NCBI GenBank assembly: GCA_009746045.1
Contig: RPFO01000065.1
Coordinates: 5,767,269 to 5,831,268, forward strand
Origin: Mesostigma viride
Taxonomy: Eukaryota > Streptophyta > Mesostigmatophyceae > Mesostigmatales > Mesostigmataceae
DNA: 64,000 bases
Direction of reading: 5' to 3'
Shown here: positions 46,819 to 58,458 of the stretch, in pieces
Numbering within the stretch: the first letter of the stretch is position 1
How the letters are laid out: each line of letters starts with the position of its first letter
Notes under the pieces: generated by a model
What the model saw: the letters and a program-made list of their open reading frames with translations, nothing else
Told to the model about the DNA's origin: nothing
The model's database searches: none
Program-made: the position numbers and the translations under genes

Positions 46819-49800
46819 AACTGCACACACACGTACATACACCGCGCACGCAAGGGGCGGCTGCACACACACGTACACACACCGCGCACGCAAGGGGCAA
46901 CTGCACACACATGTACACACACCGCGCACGCTTGGGGCGGCTGCACACACACGTACCTACACCGCGCACGCAAGGGGCGGCTGCACACACACGTACATCC
47001 ACCGCGCACGCAAGGGGCAACTGCACACACATGTACACACACCGCGCACGCTTGGGGCAGCTGCACTCACATGTACACACACCGCACACGCAAGGGCCGG
47101 CTGCACACACATGTACATCCACCGCGCACGCAAGGGGCAACTGCACACACACGTACATACACCGCGCACGCAAGGGGCGGCTGCACACACACGTACATAC
47201 ACCGCGCACGCAAGGGGCAACTGCACACACATGTACATACACCGCGCAACCACGGGGCGGCTGCACACACACGTACATACACCGCGCACGCAAGGGGCGG
47301 CTGCACACATACGTACCTACACCGCGCACGCAAGGGGCGACTGCACACCCATGTACATCCACCGCGCACGCAAGGGCGGCTGCACACACACGTACACACA
47401 CCATGCACGCAAGGGCCGGCTGCACACACACGTACATCCACCGCGCACGCTTGGGGCAGCTGCACACACACGTACACACACCGCGCACGCAAGGGGCAAC
47501 TGCACACACATGTACACACACCGCGCACGCTTGGGGCGGCTGCACACACACGTACCTACACCGCGCACGCAAGGGCCGGCTGCACACACACGTACATACA
47601 CCGCGCACGCAAGGGGCAACTGCACACACATGTACATACACCGCGCAACCACGGGGCGGCTGCACACACACGTACATACACCGCGCACGCTTGGGCAGCT
47701 GCACTCACATGTACACACACCGCGCACGCAAGGGGCGACTGCACACACATGTACATCCACCGCGCACGCAAGGGCCGGCTGCACACACACGTACACACAC
47801 CATGCACGCAAGGGCCGGCTGCACACACACGTACATCCACCGCGCACGCAAGGGCCGGCTGCACACACACGTACATACACCGCGCACGCAAGGGGCAACT
47901 GCACACACATGTACACACACCGCGCACGCAAGGGGCAACTGCACACACACGTACACACACCGCGCACGCTTGGGGCGGCTGCACACACACGTACCTACAC
48001 CGCGCACGCAAGGGGCGGCTGCACACACACGTACATCCACCGCGCACGCAAGGGGCAACTGCACACACATGTACACACACCGCGCACGCTTGGGGCAGCT
48101 GCACTCACATGTACACACACCGCGCACGCAAGGGGCGGCTGCACACACACGTACATCCACCGCGCACGCAAGGGGCAACTGCACACACACGTACATCCAC
48201 CGCGCACGCAAGGGGCGGCTGCACACACACGTACACACACCGCGCACGCAAGGGGCAACTGCACACACATGTACACACACCGCGCACGCTTGGGGCGGCT
48301 GCACACACACGTACCTACACCGCGCACGCAAGGGGCGGCTGCACACACACGTACATACACCGCGCACGCAAGGGGCAACTGCACACACATGTACATACAC
48401 CGCGCACGCAAGGGGCAACTGCACACACATGTACACACACCGCGCACGCAAGGGGCAACTGCACACACACGTACACACACCGCGCACGCTTGGGGCGGCT
48501 GCACACACACGTACCTACACCGCGCACGCAAGGGGCGGCTGCACACACACGTACATCCACCGCGCACGCAAGGGGCAACTGCACACACATGTACACACAC
48601 CGCGCACGCTTGGGGCAGCTGCACTCACATGTACACACACCGCGCACGCAAGGGCCGGCTGCACACACACGAAAAACCACCGCGCACGCAAGGGGCAACT
48701 GCACACACACGTACATCCACCGCGCACGCAAGGGGCGGCTGCACACACACGTACACACACCGCGCACGCAAGGGGCAACTGCACACACATGTACACACAC
48801 CGCGCACGCTTGGGGCGGCTGCACACACACGTACCTACACCGCGCACGCAAGGGGCGGCTGCACACACACGTACATACACCGCGCACGCAAGGGGCAACT
48901 GCACACACATGTACATACACCGCGCAACCACGGGGCGGCTGCACACACACGTACATACACCGCGCACGCAAGGGGCAACTGCACACACATGTACACACAC
49001 CGCGCACGCTTGGGGCGGCTGCACACACACGTACCTACACCGCGCACGCAAGGGGCGGCTGCACACACACGTACATACACCGCGCACGCAAGGGGCAACT
49101 GCACACACATGTACATACACCGCGCAACCACGGGGCGGCTGCACACACACGTACACACACCGCGCACGCAAGGGGCAGCTGCACACACACGTACATACAC
49201 CATGCACGCAAGGGGCTGCACACACACTTACACACACCTTGCACGCAAGGGCCGGCATGCACACACACTGGCATACACCGCGCACGCAAGGGGCGGCTGC
49301 ACACACGTACATACACCGCGCACGCAAGGGGCGAGTGCACACACACGTACACACACCGCGCACGCAATTAAGGGACGGCTGCACACACACGTACATACAC
49401 CGCGCACGCAAGGGGCAACGGCACTCACATGTACATACACCATGCACGCAAGGGGCGGCTGCACACACACGTACACACACCATGCACGCAAGGAGCGACT
49501 TCACGCACAGGTACACACACCATGCACGCAAGGTTCGGCTGCACACACATGTACATCCACCGCGCACGCAAGGGGCGGCTGCACACACATGTACATACAC
49601 CATGCACGCAAGGGGCGGCTGCACACACCTGTACATCCACCGCGCACGCAAGGGGCGAGTGCACACACACGTACACACACCGCGCACGCAAGGGGCGGCT
49701 GCACACACACGTACACACACCATGCACGCAAGGGCCGGCATGCACACACAGTATACACACACCGCGCACGCAAGGGGCGGCTGCACACACACGTACATAC

Positions 49801-52271
49801 ACTGCGCACGCAAGGGGCTGCTGCACACACACTTACACTCACCATGCACGCAAGGGGCGGCTGCACACACACGTACATACACCGCGCACGCAAGGGACGG
49901 CTGCACACACACGTACATACACCGCGCACGCAAGGGGCAACTGCCCGCACATGTACATCCACCGCGCACGCAATTAAGGGACGGCTGCACACACACGTAC
50001 ATACACCGCGCACGCAAGGGGCAACGGCACTCACATGTACATACACCATGCACGCAAGGGGCGGCTGCACACACACGTACATACACCGCGCACGCAAGGG
50101 GCTGCTGCACACACACTTACACACACAATGCACGCAATTAGGGGCGACGGCACTCACATGTACATACTCTTGGGCGGCTGCACTCACATGTACATACACC
50201 GCGCATGCAAGGGGCAACTGCACACACACGTACACACACCATGCACGCAAGGGCCGGCATGCACACACACGTACATACACTGCGCACGCAAGGGGCAACT
50301 GCACACACACGTACACACACCATGCACGGAAGGGACGGCTGCACTCACATGTACACACACCATGCACGCAAGGGCCGGCTGCACACACACGTACATACAC
50401 CATGCACGCAAGGGGCTGCACACACACTTACACACCACCTTGCACGCAAGGGCCGGCATGCACACACACTGGCATACACCGCGCACGCAAGGGGCGGCTG
50501 CACACACGTACATACACCGCGCACGCAAGGGGCGAGTGCACACACACGTACACACACCGCGCACGCAATTAAGGGACGGCTGCACACACACGTACATACA
50601 CCGCGCACGCAAGGGGCAACGGCACTCACATGTACATCCACCATGCACGCAAGGGGCGGCTGCACACACACGTACACACACCATGCACGCAAGGACAAGG
50701 ATTCACACACATGTACACACACAAAGCACGCAAGGGGCTGCTGCACACACACGTACATACACCGCGCACGCAAGGGGCGGCTGCACTCACATGTACACAC
50801 ACCACGCACGCAAGGGGCGGCTGCACACACACGTACATACACTGCGCACGCACGGGGCGACTGCACACACATGTACATAAACCATGCACGCAAGGGGCGG
50901 CTGCACACACATGTACATACACCGCGCACGCAAGGGGCGAGTGCAAACACATGTACATACACCGCGCACGCAAGGACAAGGATGCACACACATGTACATA
51001 CACCGCGCACGCAAGGGGCGGCTGCACACACACGTACATACACCGCGCACGCAAGGGGCGAGTGCGCACACACGTACATACACCGCGCACGCAAGGGGCG
51101 GCTGCACACACACGTACATACACCGCGCACGCACGGGGCCAGTGCAAGCACATGTACATACACCATGCACGCAAGGGGCGGCTGCACACACATGTACATA
51201 CACCGCGCACGCAAGGGGCGAGTGCAAACACATGTACATACACCGCGCACGCAAGGGGCAACTGCCCGCACATGTACATCCACCGCACACGCAAGGGGCG
51301 GCTGCACACACATGTACATACACCGCGCACGCAAGGGGCGGCTGCACACACACGTACATACACCGCGCACGCAAGGGGCGAGTGCGCACACACGTACATA
51401 CACCGCGCACGCAAGGGGGGCTGCACACACACGTACATACACCGCGCACGCAAGGGGCCAGTGCAAGCACATGTACATACACCATGCACGCAAGGGCCGG
51501 CATGCACAGAAACGTACATACACCGCGCACGCAAGGGGCTGCTGCACACACACGTACACACACCATGCACGCACGGGGCGGCTGCACACACACGTACATC
51601 CACTGCGCACGCACGGGGCCGGCGACTGCACACACATGTACATAAACCATGCACGCAAGGGGCGGCTGCACACACATGTACATCCACCGCGCACGCAAGG
51701 GGCGAGTGCAAACACATGTACATACACCGCGCACGCAAGGACAAGGATGCACACACATGTACATACACCGCGCACGCAAGGGGCGGCTGCACACGCACGT
51801 ACATACACCGCGCACGCAAGGGGCGGCTGCACACACACGTACATACACCGCGCACGCACGGGGCCAGTGCAAGCACATGTACATACACCATGCACGCAAG
51901 GGGCGGCTGCACACACATGTACATACACCGCGCACGCAAGGGGCGAGTGCAAACACATGTACATACACCGCGCACGCAAGGGGCAACTGCCCGCACATGT
52001 ACATCCACCGCGCACGCAAGGGGCGGCTGCACACACATGTACACACACCATGCACGCAAGGACAAGGATGCACACACATGTACACACACCATGCACGCAA
52101 GGGGCGGCTGCACACACACGTACACACACCGCGCACGCAAGGGGCGAGTGCAAACACATGTACATACACCATGCACGCAAGGACAAGGATGCACACACAT
52201 GTACACACACCATGCACGCAAGGGGCGGCTGCACACACACGTACATACACAATGCACGGTTGGGGCGACGG
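46819..52271. repeat. 40-bp satellite, block D (~136 units)
   Basis: The same unit. From about 48.1 to 51.4 kb its variant order follows block B at a constant offset of 21,249 bp (28180/49429, 28956/50205, marker unit 27422/48671). Beyond about 51.4 kb the order diverges and GGACAAGGATGC units become frequent. Confidence 0.93.
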
Positions 52272-52783
52272 TGTCAAGAATCCTGTCTTGAATACGCCCA
52301 TTATGCTGACCGTGCAGAAATCTATAATACGGGCAGTTGTATTCGAGCCCTAATTAACAAATAGATATGCTCGGATAGTAGTACCTAAGTGGGATTTGTC
52401 CTACGTGAACGGACACTATGACTATGTGCCAAGTTGTACAATGGCACTAGGACGATTGGTCACTATCTTCACCAGATTATAGTATTGTGTCATGTGCATG
52501 TCATACCATGCCGTACCGAGTCATGCATGCGCATGCACCATGTTCCAACATACCAGCTGTTGTTATCGACCCATTGTCGGCCCATGCGCATACCAGGGCC
52601 GCCGCCACCACTCACCTACCATAATTACCAATGTACACGCTACCTTGAGGTAGCCATGGAAAGCCACACCATATGGACGTAATAAATAATTTTCCTGGCT
52701 CCTGACGCTTAAGTCGGCAATGATTCACCACCTACAAATTATTAATTTAAGTCCCCATAATAATAACCCCATGCCCTTTAACA
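52272..52783 (+). repeat. 5' LTR of non-coding element
   Basis: 512 bp, TG..CA ends. Starts TGTCAAGAATCCTGTCTTGA, a hairpin with a 6-bp stem. An AATAAA signal lies at 52681-52686. Confidence 0.92.
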
Positions 52784-54434
52784 TGGTATCGGAGGTCCGG
52801 GGCAAGATCTTTCAACGGAATTAACCAACCTCTAAGCGGCAGCTCACATTTTATTGAGCGCCTTGATCATAGTTTATATTTTCATATACGGAGCAGCTTG
52901 GTCGAATTCTTGTACTTGATACGACCATGATTATGGCGCAGATGCTACCGTGAAATTCAAGGCTTTCAATCGACTTACTTCAACGTGTGGTAACACCAAA
53001 TATTCGGGGTGACACCTACCGTCGCTAAAATCCGTCAAGAATTTCCCAAGCTCCGGTGCGCAGGCCAGATCTACGCTTTTATACTTATATATGCCCGAAA
53101 CTGATCAAACGCCAACATTTCGGTGATGGGGACGTCGGCGCTGAAGCCTGGCACTCAAAAGGTGCCGGCTCTGGTTCCAGGCAGCGCCAGTGATTTTTTA
53201 CCTGGCAGCACATTTTTGGCCAAGTGCAGTGCGTTCAATCGGCGCGGGGTCACTGACGGGCTCCCACTGAGCTGCGCGAGCTGTGAGCATCGACGAGAAA
53301 TCGGCGGAGCTGTTTACCTCAAGAATTTTTCATGAGAACCGGTCTTTCTTTTGTACCGGCACCATTTCGCGTGGCATCAACATTCTTTTGGGCGCATTCT
53401 TTTAAACCGGAATTCTTTTTTAACGGTCATCACTTCAAGAGCCCAGAGCCTGCCATGCTCCAAGTTTCCAAGAAAAAAGGGAACATTCCCTGGGTCCTGC
53501 TCTCAAGGCCAGCCTGCTGACACAGCTGCACACCACACTAAGGAGGGTGCTCACTAACTCCCCACGTTGTTTTCAGCACTAGTTGCAGTTTTATAATTCA
53601 GTCACATTTAACTAGTTGCAGGCACCACTAGCAGCAGTAACAGCTAGTTGCATTATCACGTGCCAGCACTAGACACCCACTAGCAACCAGTTGCCCCATA
53701 ATGTAAGCAGCAGTAACAGCACAGTCCCATCAGCACCATCACACTGGCATCAACAAGCACAGCAGGCAACACCAGCAGAAACAGAGTACACTGCATAGTC
53801 CATGCAGGCAGCTACCCACACTTGCCTAGCCAGCAAGGAGAAGTAGTAGCACCCAGCAGCACATGCATGACTCTCCACCACAGGCGTAGAGTAGATAGTA
53901 GCTGCAGTCAGCTGCACGCACTTGTCTAGCTAGCAAGTAGCAGTCCAGCAACCAGCTCTACATCCTCACGTCACAGTTCACCTTGTAGTAGTTGCAGTAA
54001 GTTGCACCAAAACCCGTTGGCAAGCAGGTCAAAGTAGCACTACCAGCACCACACAAGAAACTGTACCCACACACAGCATAGATCGTGTGTGCACACACAA
54101 CAGCTGACGTCACCGGTTTACCAGCAGCTACCAGTAGTACCCAACGTTTCCAGCTGCAACCCTGGCATCAACCAGTACCGGCTACAGTCTGCATCCAGAC
54201 TCAACACTGAGCAACCAGTCTTTACAGTTTAAGAGCCTGTTTCCAGTTTGGCTCCACCCTCGTGTGGCGCACTCCATGTGACAATATGGGGCTACACAAC
54301 CTTGCCCTCATTTTTCTTGCTGTTTTATATCAAGACCAGGGTGTCGTGTAAGGAGGGAATCCACTTAGGTACCCGACTACCCTCGCCCAGGATCTAGCAT
54401 TTGTATTTATAGACAGCATCATGTGCAAGGAGGG
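52784..54434 (+). other. interior of non-coding LTR element
   Basis: Primer-binding site at its left, polypurine tract at its right. From about 53,570 to 54,240 it is built of loosely repeated AGCAGCAC, AGTTGCA and CAACCAGT words. No gene is recognised. Confidence 0.7.
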
Positions 54435-54946
54435 TGTCAAGAATCCTGTCTTGAATATGCCCATTATGCTGACCGTGCAGAAATCTATAATACGGGCAGT
54501 TGTATTCGAGCCCTAATTAACAAATAGATATGCTCGGATAGTAGTACCTAAGTGGGATTTGTCCTACGTGAACGGACACTATGACTATGTGCCAAGTTGT
54601 ACAATGGCACTAGGACGATTGGTCACTATCTTCACCAGATTATAGTATTGTGTCATGTGCATGTCATACCATGCCGTACCGAGTCATGCATGCGCATGCA
54701 CCATGTTCCAACATACCAGCTGTTGTTATCGACCCATTGTCGGCCCATGCGCATACCAGGGCCGCCGCCACCACTCACCTACCATAATTACCAATGTACA
54801 CGCTACCTTGAGGTAGCCATGGAAAGCCACACCATATGGACGTAATAAATAATTTTCCTGGCTCCTGACGCTTAAGTCGGCAATGATTCACCACCTACAA
54901 ATTATTAATTTAAGTCCCCATAATAATAACCCCATGCCCTTTAACA
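54435..54946 (+). repeat. 3' LTR of non-coding element
   Basis: 512 bp, matching 52272-52783 with one noticed difference. Followed by TSD GACGG and the resumed satellite. Confidence 0.92.
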
Positions 54947-55340
54947 GACGGCACTCACATGTACATACACCATGCACGCAAGGACAAGGATGCACACACA
55001 TGTACATACACCGCGCACGCAAGGGGCGGCTGCACACACACGTACATACACCGCGCACGCAAGGGGCGAGTGCGCACACACGTACATCCACCGCGCACGC
55101 AAGGGGCGGCTGCACACACACGTACATACACCGCGCACGCAATGGGCGAGTGCAAACACATGTACATACACCGCGCACGCAAGGGGCGGCTGCACACACA
55201 CGTACACACACCATGCACGCAAGGGCCGGCATGCACACACACGTACATACACCGCGCACGCAAGGGGCGGCTGCACAGAAACGTACACACACCGCGCACG
55301 CAAGGGCCGGCTGCACACACATGTACATACACCTTGCACG
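54947..55340. repeat. 40-bp satellite, block E (~10 units) and array edge
   Basis: The last units of the array, including a GGACAAGGATGC unit and an AATGGGCGAG variant. The last unit decays at ACCTTGCACGTACAAC into CA-rich sequence. Confidence 0.9.
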
Positions 55341-55506
55341 TACAACACACAACACACACACACAACAAAAAATTATATACACACACACACGCACACGCAC
55401 ACGCACACGCACACGCACACGCACACGCACACGCACACGCACACGCACAACACACACAACACACACAACACACACACGCACACGTGAACAACACACACAC
55501 AACAAT
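55341..55506. repeat. CA-rich microsatellite with (ACACGC)n
   Basis: AACACACA-type sequence, then about nine copies of the hexamer CACACG/ACACGC (55385-55447), then ACACAACAC repeats. C/A-rich on the top strand, like the satellite. Confidence 0.85.
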
Positions 55507-55611
55507 TATAATATTAGTGTAGTATATCAAACAAAATAGTAATAAAGTATTTGCAAGCGTACTTCGTGTGAATTATGTGTAGACGAGAATAGAAGCTAAA
55601 CAAAACTCTAA

Positions 55612-55680
55612 TGGAGAAAGAGGGATTCGAACCCTTGGGAAAGTTACCCCATACATAGCATTCCACTCGGACATTTCTCC
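55612..55680 (-). pseudogene. tRNA-Ser-like relic, plastid type, with internal deletion
   Basis: On the minus strand the ends pair perfectly over 7 bp (GGAGAAA with TTTCTCC), the T-loop reads GGGTTCGAATCCC, and the D-arm start TGTCCGAGTGG is typical of tRNA-Ser. The length is only 69 nt, against about 85-90 for a tRNA-Ser. GAGTGG runs straight into AATGCTATG, consistent with loss of the D-loop end and the 5' side of the anticodon stem between two TGG repeats. From memory the remaining sequence is close to plastid trnS-GGA, which suggests a plastid-to-nucleus fragment. AT-rich flanks fit this. Confidence 0.6.
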
Positions 55681-55700
55681 GAAAAAAAGGTCACGTAAGC

Positions 55701-55771
55701 TAAGGGTGGAGAGTTAAGGGTGTAGGTTGTAGGATGTATGGTGTAGGGTGTAGGGTGTAGGGTGTAGGGTG
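55701..55771. repeat. degenerate telomere-like TGTAGGG repeats
   Basis: Begins TAAGGGTGGAGAGTTAAGGG and becomes four exact heptamers of TGTAGGG (about 55741-55770). It differs by one base from the TTTAGGG telomere unit and is in G-strand orientation, opposite to the tract at 6363. Confidence 0.6.
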
Positions 55772-56117
55772 TCTTGAGCTTTCTTTTTTGAGATCAATAG
55801 AGTCCCCTTCCATGATCATGTGCGTGATCTGGTTATGATTTTCATCTATGGCGTGTGTGGCCACATCGTGTATTTACAACTTTCTAGCCATGGATAACTA
55901 GGTAACCATAAATTGGTTACCATGATAACTAGGTAAAAACGTGTTGGTTTCAGAATACATGTGATCGCTGCATTGTCATCTACAATGTACAAATCAATCA
56001 CGGATTTCGGGGCTACGGATTTCGGGGCTAAGTTTTTGTGGGTAGAGATTGGCAAGGGTGTCTTTATCTTGCCACTTGGTCACTTGGTGTGCATTACGTC
56101 TGTTCTTGCGTTGGAGT
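55772..56117. other. no gene recognised
   Basis: Ordinary AT-moderate sequence. It contains two direct copies of ACGGATTTCGGGGCT (near 56000-56030) within an 80-codon frame (55961-56203) that I cannot assign. Possibly exon and intron pieces of a host gene. Confidence 0.4.
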
Positions 56118-56423
56118 CAAAAAACTGTCCGTGTGTGGTGGTGGACTTTTCCTCACGGGCAGTCGCCATATGTCATACAAGCACTTGTTCGGCGTACCAC
56201 TAGCTCATGTATGTCACCATTGTAATTTTGCGTTGTAACAGCATTTCTCGGAGCCAACGGCCGTTGGACTCAAAAAACTGACCGTGTGTGGTGGTGGACT
56301 TTTCCTCACGGGCAGTCGCCATATGTCATACAAGCACTTGTTCGGCGTACCACTAGCTCGTGGATGTCACCATTGTAATTTTGAGTTGTAACAGCATTTC
56401 TCGGAGCCAACGGCCGTTGGACT
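56118..56423. repeat. 153-bp tandem duplication carrying the palindrome
   Basis: Two copies, 56118-56270 and 56271-56423, differing at a few bases. Each ends with CCAACGGCCGTTGG (56254-56267 and 56407-56420) in the context TTTCTCGGAG...GGACT. Confidence 0.85.
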
Positions 56424-56654
56424 TCGAAAAACTGATAGCCTTGTCTGAAGGTGTGTGCGTGAATGGCACATGTGCATCGTCGGGGGGAGTTTTCTCAAGA
56501 GCCACATGTGGTAGTGTAAGGTGGGCATGCTTAGTGCGTACGGGTGGGAGGGACAAGAGGTGCAGAAGTTGACGGCTTTTGACCTTGGGAAATGACACGG
56601 CACACATAAGACAACAAAGTGATAATTTTAATGTCTTTACTGGTGTACTGTCAA

Positions 56655-56688
56655 TTTCTCCGAGCCAACGGCCGTTGGACTCTCGAAA
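56655..56688. repeat. palindromic element CCAACGGCCGTTGG with TTTC/GAAA arms
   Basis: Core at 56665-56678, with TTTCTCCGAG before and ACTCTCGAAA after, the same arrangement as at 6201 and 56407. Related cores lie at 56921-56933 (shortened by one base) and 57976-57989 (one mismatch). Confidence 0.7.
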
Positions 56689-56767
56689 CTCTCCTGTCTA
56701 CAAAGTGTGTGCGTGCGATGGCACTTGTTCCATGTGCCGGGGGGGGGTGAGAAATCTGTCGTTCATT

Positions 56768-56829
56768 AATTTGTGCCTCGTCGGGGTGGGCATGCATGAA
56801 TTTGTGCCTCGTCGGGGTGGACATGCATG
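56768..56829. repeat. 31-bp tandem duplication
   Basis: Two copies of a unit containing AATTTGTGCCTCGTCGGGG, starting at 56768 and 56799. Confidence 0.8.
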
Positions 56830-57240
56830 AAAGCATTTTCATTGGTACTCGGGGTTCAATATTTTTGTCTTGCTGTTGAAACGTCGACGTGCTCTTCTCC
56901 TGCTCTTTTTTTTTCCTACTCAACGGCCGTTGGTGCTTTTAAACTTGCCCAGCGTTATGACTAGGATGCCCTTCTTTACTGCTAGCCACCGCCCCTTGTG
57001 TACAATGCTAGAATTAGGCCGGGGTAATGGTACACGTCCACCGCGTCCCCAGTGCAAGGTTCGTGAATGCGCTGGTTCGTAAAAAATTCGGCACTTGGAA
57101 GGTTCGAACACCTGACCCCACTTTCGTTATTTCAACATGCCCTGAACGAAAAAGCTGCGTAAAGGATACATTAACCGTTCCCTGTTATTCTTGATTATAT
57201 TATTGCGATATCATGGACGTACACACGCGGTTGGTGGTCC

Positions 57241-57358
57241 GTACTTGCCAACTGCACTTGCAAACTGACTGACTGACTGCCTCCGTTACGCACTTGCGTG
57301 TGTTTCCGTACTTGCCAACTGAACTTGCAAACTGACTGAATGACTGCCTCCGTTACGA
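57241..57358. repeat. 67-bp tandem duplication
   Basis: GTACTTGCCAACTG followed by CTGACTG runs and CCTCCGTTACG occurs at 57241 and again at 57308, with a few substitutions. Confidence 0.75.
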
Positions 57359-57359
57359 C

Positions 57360-58458
57360 TAACAAGTGAACGACGAGTGAGCTACTAAAGTTTTGTTCAG
57401 TTCATTGTGTCTATATGTACATAGCCGTTTCTTCAAAACCGTTGCGTGGATACCTTGATTCTGGGTTCGCTGATACTTGTTTCCCATTTTAAATCTCCCG
57501 TCCATAATTGGATACATGTAATGTAGGAGGATACCCACTTGCCCGAAATCCGCGTAACGGGTGATTAGTACTGCTGTAAGCGGAACCACAGACAAATCTG
57601 TCTAACGGGCTAACATTATTGTCCTTCATGTACTGGTTTTTGCACGCAGGACGCCATTCGCAACACCGCCTGACGGAGTCGGATGGACCGGACGTGCGTG
57701 AGGCTGCTGTTCACAGTCGTGAAGTTGGCAGACATTAATATCAACACGGTCACGAGAATTCGTCCAGAGAATAATTGATGCTTGTGACGTGCTCGACGGC
57801 TGCGATGACCGAGATGATGCGTGTAGTGCACAGCGTCCGAGACGTCGCGACACCCGTGGCTGTCCTGTTGATGCGAACGCACGGTGACGAGACGGAGCCC
57901 ATTATATAGGTGGATTACAAGTTAGAACGGCCCTCGCGGTTGCACTGTTTAATCGCGAACGTGGATTTTGCGGAGCCGACGGCCGTTGGGGATTGGAAAT
58001 CTGATGATATCGGGGCTGCGCACGACATCGAGGAACTGGGGATCGACGTAGGTCTACAGGCTCACTTGTCCGTCAACATGTATGGCCTCGCTTGACTGTC
58101 ATCATCTTGACATGTACATAACTAGTTCATATACCATGCATTTGACACTGCCTGCACGTGGATTTTCCAGACATACATTGAGGGTAATTATAACTCGAAA
58201 GCACTACGTACGATTGAGACGTCCGGTCGTAGAGCAGATGCACTGGAGCTTTCTGATCTTCCAATTGATGGGTCTGTAATTATGTAAGATATTCAGATAT
58301 CGCGATGACTCGAGCATCGATGCATGGAATGTAATAATGTATTTCATTCAATTATACATCCAATTTAACTCCGCAATTGAGGGGCACACATGTCCATCAG
58401 CCCGAGACAACATTTCCCAAGTAATTTTCGATTAGTGATTTAGTGTGGGCCTTCCCTA
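57360..58458. other. no gene recognised
   Basis: About 1.1 kb of mixed sequence with frames under 90 codons. One palindrome variant at 57976 lies in a 61-codon frame (57910-58095) and is followed by a GTAGGT donor-like site near 58047, so exon pieces are possible. I could not build a supported gene model. Confidence 0.4.

Larger units (their letters stand above)
52272..54946 (+). mobile_element. non-coding LTR retrotransposon (TRIM/LARD-like)
   Basis: 2,675 bp with 512-bp LTRs (52272-52783, 54435-54946), TSD GACGG (52267-52271 and 54947-54951), primer site TGGTATCGGAGG at 52784 and polypurine tract GCAAGGAGGG before 54435. The 1,651-bp interior has no frame above about 70 codons and no Gag or Pol motif. 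One LTR difference was noticed (TACGCCC near 52293, TATGCCC near 54456). It must depend on enzymes and particles from another element. Confidence 0.93.

Noticed and set aside
55961-56203. 80-codon frame as a gene
   Set aside because: It runs into the 153-bp tandem duplication and has no recognisable motif or splice-supported extension.
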